A DNA stretch of 64,000 bases, taken from assembly GCA_900466475.1 (NCBI GenBank), contig UBMI01000007.1, forward strand, positions 18,569 through 82,568, read 5' to 3'. The notes beneath the pieces were generated by a model, which ran no database searches, was not told where the DNA came from, and was given only the letters and a program-made list of their open reading frames with translations. Shown here in pieces: positions 61,812-64,000 of the stretch. The DNA is from Hyphomicrobiales bacterium (lineage in GTDB: Bacteria; Pseudomonadota; Alphaproteobacteria; Rhizobiales; Rhizobiaceae). Positions within the stretch are counted from its first letter, which is position 1; every line of letters starts with the position of its first letter. The position numbers and the translations under genes were made by a program.

Positions 61812-62084
61812 TCAACTTCTCGAGGTCTTGGCCAGCATTTCGCTCAGCGTTGCCGCCGAGAGCATGGCTTCCGCCAAAAGCTTCTTGAGCTTCTGGTTTT
61901 CTTCCTCCAGCGCTCGCATTTTTTTGGCGTAGAGACTGACATTACCGAATTGCAGGGACTGCCACCGATAGAAGGTCGGCTCGCTGATACCATACCTGTG
62001 GCAGACATCCGCTACCGTAACCCCGGCCTGGTGTTCCTTCAGAATGCCCGTAATCTGGTCGTCATCGAATTTTCTCTTGCCCAT
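61812..62084 (-). mobile_element. Orphan IS3-family OrfA (transposase helix-turn-helix subunit)
   Basis: A 90-residue protein matching OrfA of IS3-family elements: KRKFDDDQITGILKEHQAGV, ICHRYG-like VCHRYGISEPTFYRW, and a leucine-zipper region (RALEEENQKLKKLLAEAML). There is no OrfB with its DDE domain downstream, and no clear terminal inverted repeats. The C-terminus (LSEMLAKTSRS) departs from the usual LKDLLGK. It is a relic of an insertion or a stand-alone DNA-binding derivative. It sits six bases after the secretion adaptor gene, on the same strand. Confidence 0.75.
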
Positions 62085-62090
62085 CACCGG

Positions 62091-63536
62091 TCAGTCCTCG
62101 CGAAATGCTCTGTTGAAACTATCGAGGAGTGGCCTGATGGCATAGAGCGCCACGCTGCTTTGACCCGTTTCAATCAGTGTCTGCGCGGGCATGCCGGCGA
62201 CCAGTTCGACATTTCTCATTTTCGCCAGCCGCTCGTCCGTTACACGGATCGTTGCGGCAAAATAGGGCTGGCCGCTCTGCTGATCGATGAGACGGTCGGC
62301 CGATACATATTCGACACGACCTTTCAGGAGCGGGACGCGCCGCTGATTGTAGGGAAGGAGGTGAACCTGTGCCTCGAGCCCCGCACGGACGAGGTTCATG
62401 TCTTCCGGTCTGACGTGGACGGACACGATGAGGCGATCGGAGCGCGGCAGGAGATCGACGAGCGGTTCGCCCGCGCCGACCACGCCACCGGCCGTGTGGA
62501 CGCGCAGGTTCATGATCGTTCCATCTTCTGGAGCCCGGATATCTGTCCTTGCAAGCTGGTCGTCGATCGCCCGCAATCGCTCGCGCAATTGCATGATCCG
62601 GCTTTCCGTATCGCGCATGCCCTGGGCGACTTCGCTCAACCGGTCGCTCTCAAGCTTTGCGATATCGGCCTGGGACTCGCTGATCACCTGGTATGCGCGA
62701 GAGATCTGCGCCTCGACCTGCCCCTCCTGGCCATCGAGATCTGCCTTTTCCCGCTGGAGGTTGAGAAGCCTGCTCTTTTTTTCCAGTCCCTTGGCGTTGA
62801 GGGTCGTAACCTGATCCATCTCCTCGCTCGAGATTGCGGTTCTGCCGGCCAGTGCCGCCTTCTGCGCGCCAAGTCCGGCGATTTCCTGCCGCACCTGCGC
62901 GATCTTTTCATTGGCGATCTGGATTTCCGCCTGCATGACGCGGCGGCGGGCTTCGAAAATTTTCTGCTGCCCGGTCAGGATCGCGCCGACCGAGGGATAT
63001 CTCTCCATTGCTGCCCTGAGATCCCCGGGATAGGTGACATGGTCGGCGCCCGTCTGCTCAGCGAGAAGGCGCGCACGGCTTCCTTCGGCGTCCCAAAGTT
63101 GCCCTTGAATGCTGTCGCGCTCCGAGCGGAACTTGGTATCGTCGAGCTCTATCACGATCTGCCCGCCCATGACCGCATCGCCGTTTTTGACGAGGATCCG
63201 CCGCACGATCCCGCCTTCCAAATGCTGAATGGTCTTGCGGCTGGTTTCCGGTTCGATAACCCCCGATGCGACCGCAGCGCTTTTCAGCGGCGCCAGAACC
63301 GACCAGATACCCAATCCGACGATGAAGACCAGGATCAAAAGGTTGCCCGTCCAGACAACGCCTCTGAGCCCGGGCATGGGCGAGGGCGGCGCGGGCCCGC
63401 GCTGCTTCGGATCGATGACCGGGAAAGAGCCTGCCTGTCGTCTGGCTGGCGCTGTCGATCGGTGAGCCAACCGCAAACCCGTCTTCGACAGGTCTGAAAA
63501 TCTCGCCAGCGCTGCGTCCAACTGAACAAAGGTCAC
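62091..63536 (-). CDS. Type I secretion membrane-fusion protein (HlyD/PrsE-like)
   Basis: A 481-residue adaptor that links an inner-membrane ABC exporter to an outer-membrane TolC channel. After a 60-residue cytoplasmic part comes one membrane segment (TGNLLILVFIVGLGIW), then a biotinyl-lipoyl-like half-motif (GIVRRILVKNGDAV), long coiled-coil hairpins (about residues 180-330), and a beta-barrel region ending in LVAGMPAQTLIETG. GTG 63536 has GGAAGGA upstream. The layout matches PrsE-type adaptors that export RTX proteins and glycanases in rhizobia. Confidence 0.87.
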   Translation of the reverse strand: MTFVQLDAALARFSDLSKTGLRLAHRSTAPARRQAGSFPVIDPKQRGPAPPSPMPGLRGVVWTGNLLILVFIVGLGIWSVLAPLKSAAVASGVIEPETSRKTIQHLEGGIVRRILVKNGDAVMGGQIVIELDDTKFRSERDSIQGQLWDAEGSRARLLAEQTGADHVTYPGDLRAAMERYPSVGAILTGQQKIFEARRRVMQAEIQIANEKIAQVRQEIAGLGAQKAALAGRTAISSEEMDQVTTLNAKGLEKKSRLLNLQREKADLDGQEGQVEAQISRAYQVISESQADIAKLESDRLSEVAQGMRDTESRIMQLRERLRAIDDQLARTDIRAPEDGTIMNLRVHTAGGVVGAGEPLVDLLPRSDRLIVSVHVRPEDMNLVRAGLEAQVHLLPYNQRRVPLLKGRVEYVSADRLIDQQSGQPYFAATIRVTDERLAKMRNVELVAGMPAQTLIETGQSSVALYAIRPLLDSFNRAFRED

Positions 63537-63550
63537 GGCCGCATCCTTCC

Positions 63551-64000
63551 CTATGTTCCTGTTCGAGATGGTGGCTGAAGATAGGTGTCGTAGATACGGT
63601 CGCTGTCGCCGAAGGCAGCCACCGTCCCGTTGCGCATGATGGCAATCTTGTTGGTGACCGGCAGGATCCCCATCCGGTGCGTTATGATGATGACGGTCAT
63701 CCCCCGGGATTTCATGCGCTCGATCGCCGTGAACAGCATGCGTTCGCCTTCATAATCCAGGCTCGAATTCGGATCGTCGAGAACGACGAGAGATGGATTT
63801 CCATAGGCTGCGCGCGCCAGTCCCAGCTGTTGGCGCTGAGCCCGAAGGAGCAGGTTTCCCCCTTCGCCGATATCGGTCTCGTAGCCTCGGGGAAGCCGCA
63901 TGATCGCTTCGTGCAATCCGACCAGCTTTGCGGCGTCGATCGCCTTGCCGGGATCTCCTCCGTCCAGCCGGCCGATCACATCCTTGATCGCTCCGCCGAA
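63551..64000 (-). CDS. Type I secretion ABC ATPase (PrsD-like), partial, abnormal signature
   Basis: The C-terminal 149 residues of an ABC exporter; the gene continues beyond base 64000. The region of the nucleotide-binding domain from FGGAIKDVIGRL to the end is visible. Walker B reads LVVLDDPNSSLD (usual DE is DD) and the H-loop is IIITHRM. The ABC signature, usually LSGGQRQR, reads LLRAQRQQ. It is 14 bases upstream of the adaptor gene and forms a secretion operon with it. Walker A and the membrane domain lie outside the window. Confidence 0.8.
   Translation of the reverse strand, partial: FGGAIKDVIGRLDGGDPGKAIDAAKLVGLHEAIMRLPRGYETDIGEGGNLLLRAQRQQLGLARAAYGNPSLVVLDDPNSSLDYEGERMLFTAIERMKSRGMTVIIITHRMGILPVTNKIAIMRNGTVAAFGDSDRIYDTYLQPPSRTGT

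Overview
The window is GC-rich DNA from an alphaproteobacterium, most likely a Rhizobium/Agrobacterium-type member of the Hyphomicrobiales. Signs of this are the ExoF-like export protein, the PrsD/PrsE-like secretion genes, the number of solute-binding-protein ABC importers, each with its own regulator, and the strong GGAGG-type ribosome sites. I see no rRNA, tRNA, replication or ribosomal-protein genes, so this is accessory or catabolic gene territory. It could be a megaplasmid, a chromid or a flexible chromosomal region. Taxonomy is inferred from gene content only.

Layout. 1-7 kb is cell-envelope material: a Wzx-type flippase, an ExoF-like export protein, an OmpA-type lipoprotein paired with an L,D-transpeptidase, a 57-residue small protein and an FtsI-like transpeptidase. 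7-12.6 kb has a frameshifted TetR gene, then a CUT1 importer without its ATPase, placed between a GpdQ-like metallophosphoesterase and a CX5R phosphatase; this suggests uptake and dephosphorylation of an organophosphate. 12.6-22.3 kb is a minus-strand BMP-type (nucleoside-like) importer operon with two cytosine-deaminase-like amidohydrolases, a gamma-glutamyltransferase-like enzyme and a GntR/FCD regulator. 22.5-27.9 kb holds a histidine phosphatase, an aldo/keto reductase, and a LacI regulator with twin perfect operators in front of a sugar isomerase and a Gfo/Idh/MocA dehydrogenase.

27.9-34.3 kb is an IclR regulon: a tandem VOC pair and a complete CUT1 sugar importer, both fronted by a TGAAC-N8-GTTCA operator. 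34.3-34.85 kb contains remains of an enolase-superfamily gene and of another sugar permease. 34.85-41.2 kb is a mixed stretch: flavin reductase, ArsR/AHSA1/GFA operon, lone receiver protein, secreted metallo-beta-lactamase-fold hydrolase with a divergent AraC regulator, and a possible small RNA. 41.3-51.7 kb is an aromatic-catabolism island of the hydroxyquinol/resorcinol type: LysR regulator, two intradiol dioxygenases, maleylacetate reductase, a five-gene Liv-type importer and a flavin hydroxylase. 51.8-54.4 kb has an AraC regulator divergent from a flavin disulfide oxidoreductase.

54.7-61.4 kb is the most unusual part. It is a six-gene overlapping operon joining a GGDEF/EAL protein, a degenerate GHKL-like protein, a STAS-methyltransferase fusion, a membrane SpoIIE phosphatase with a large periplasmic sensor region, a GHKL kinase-like protein and a STAS antagonist. 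It looks like a partner-switching system whose outputs are c-di-GMP turnover and a methyltransferase, with no sigma factor in sight. The window ends with an orphan IS3 OrfA and a type I secretion adaptor/ATPase pair; the ATPase has an abnormal ABC signature and runs off the edge.
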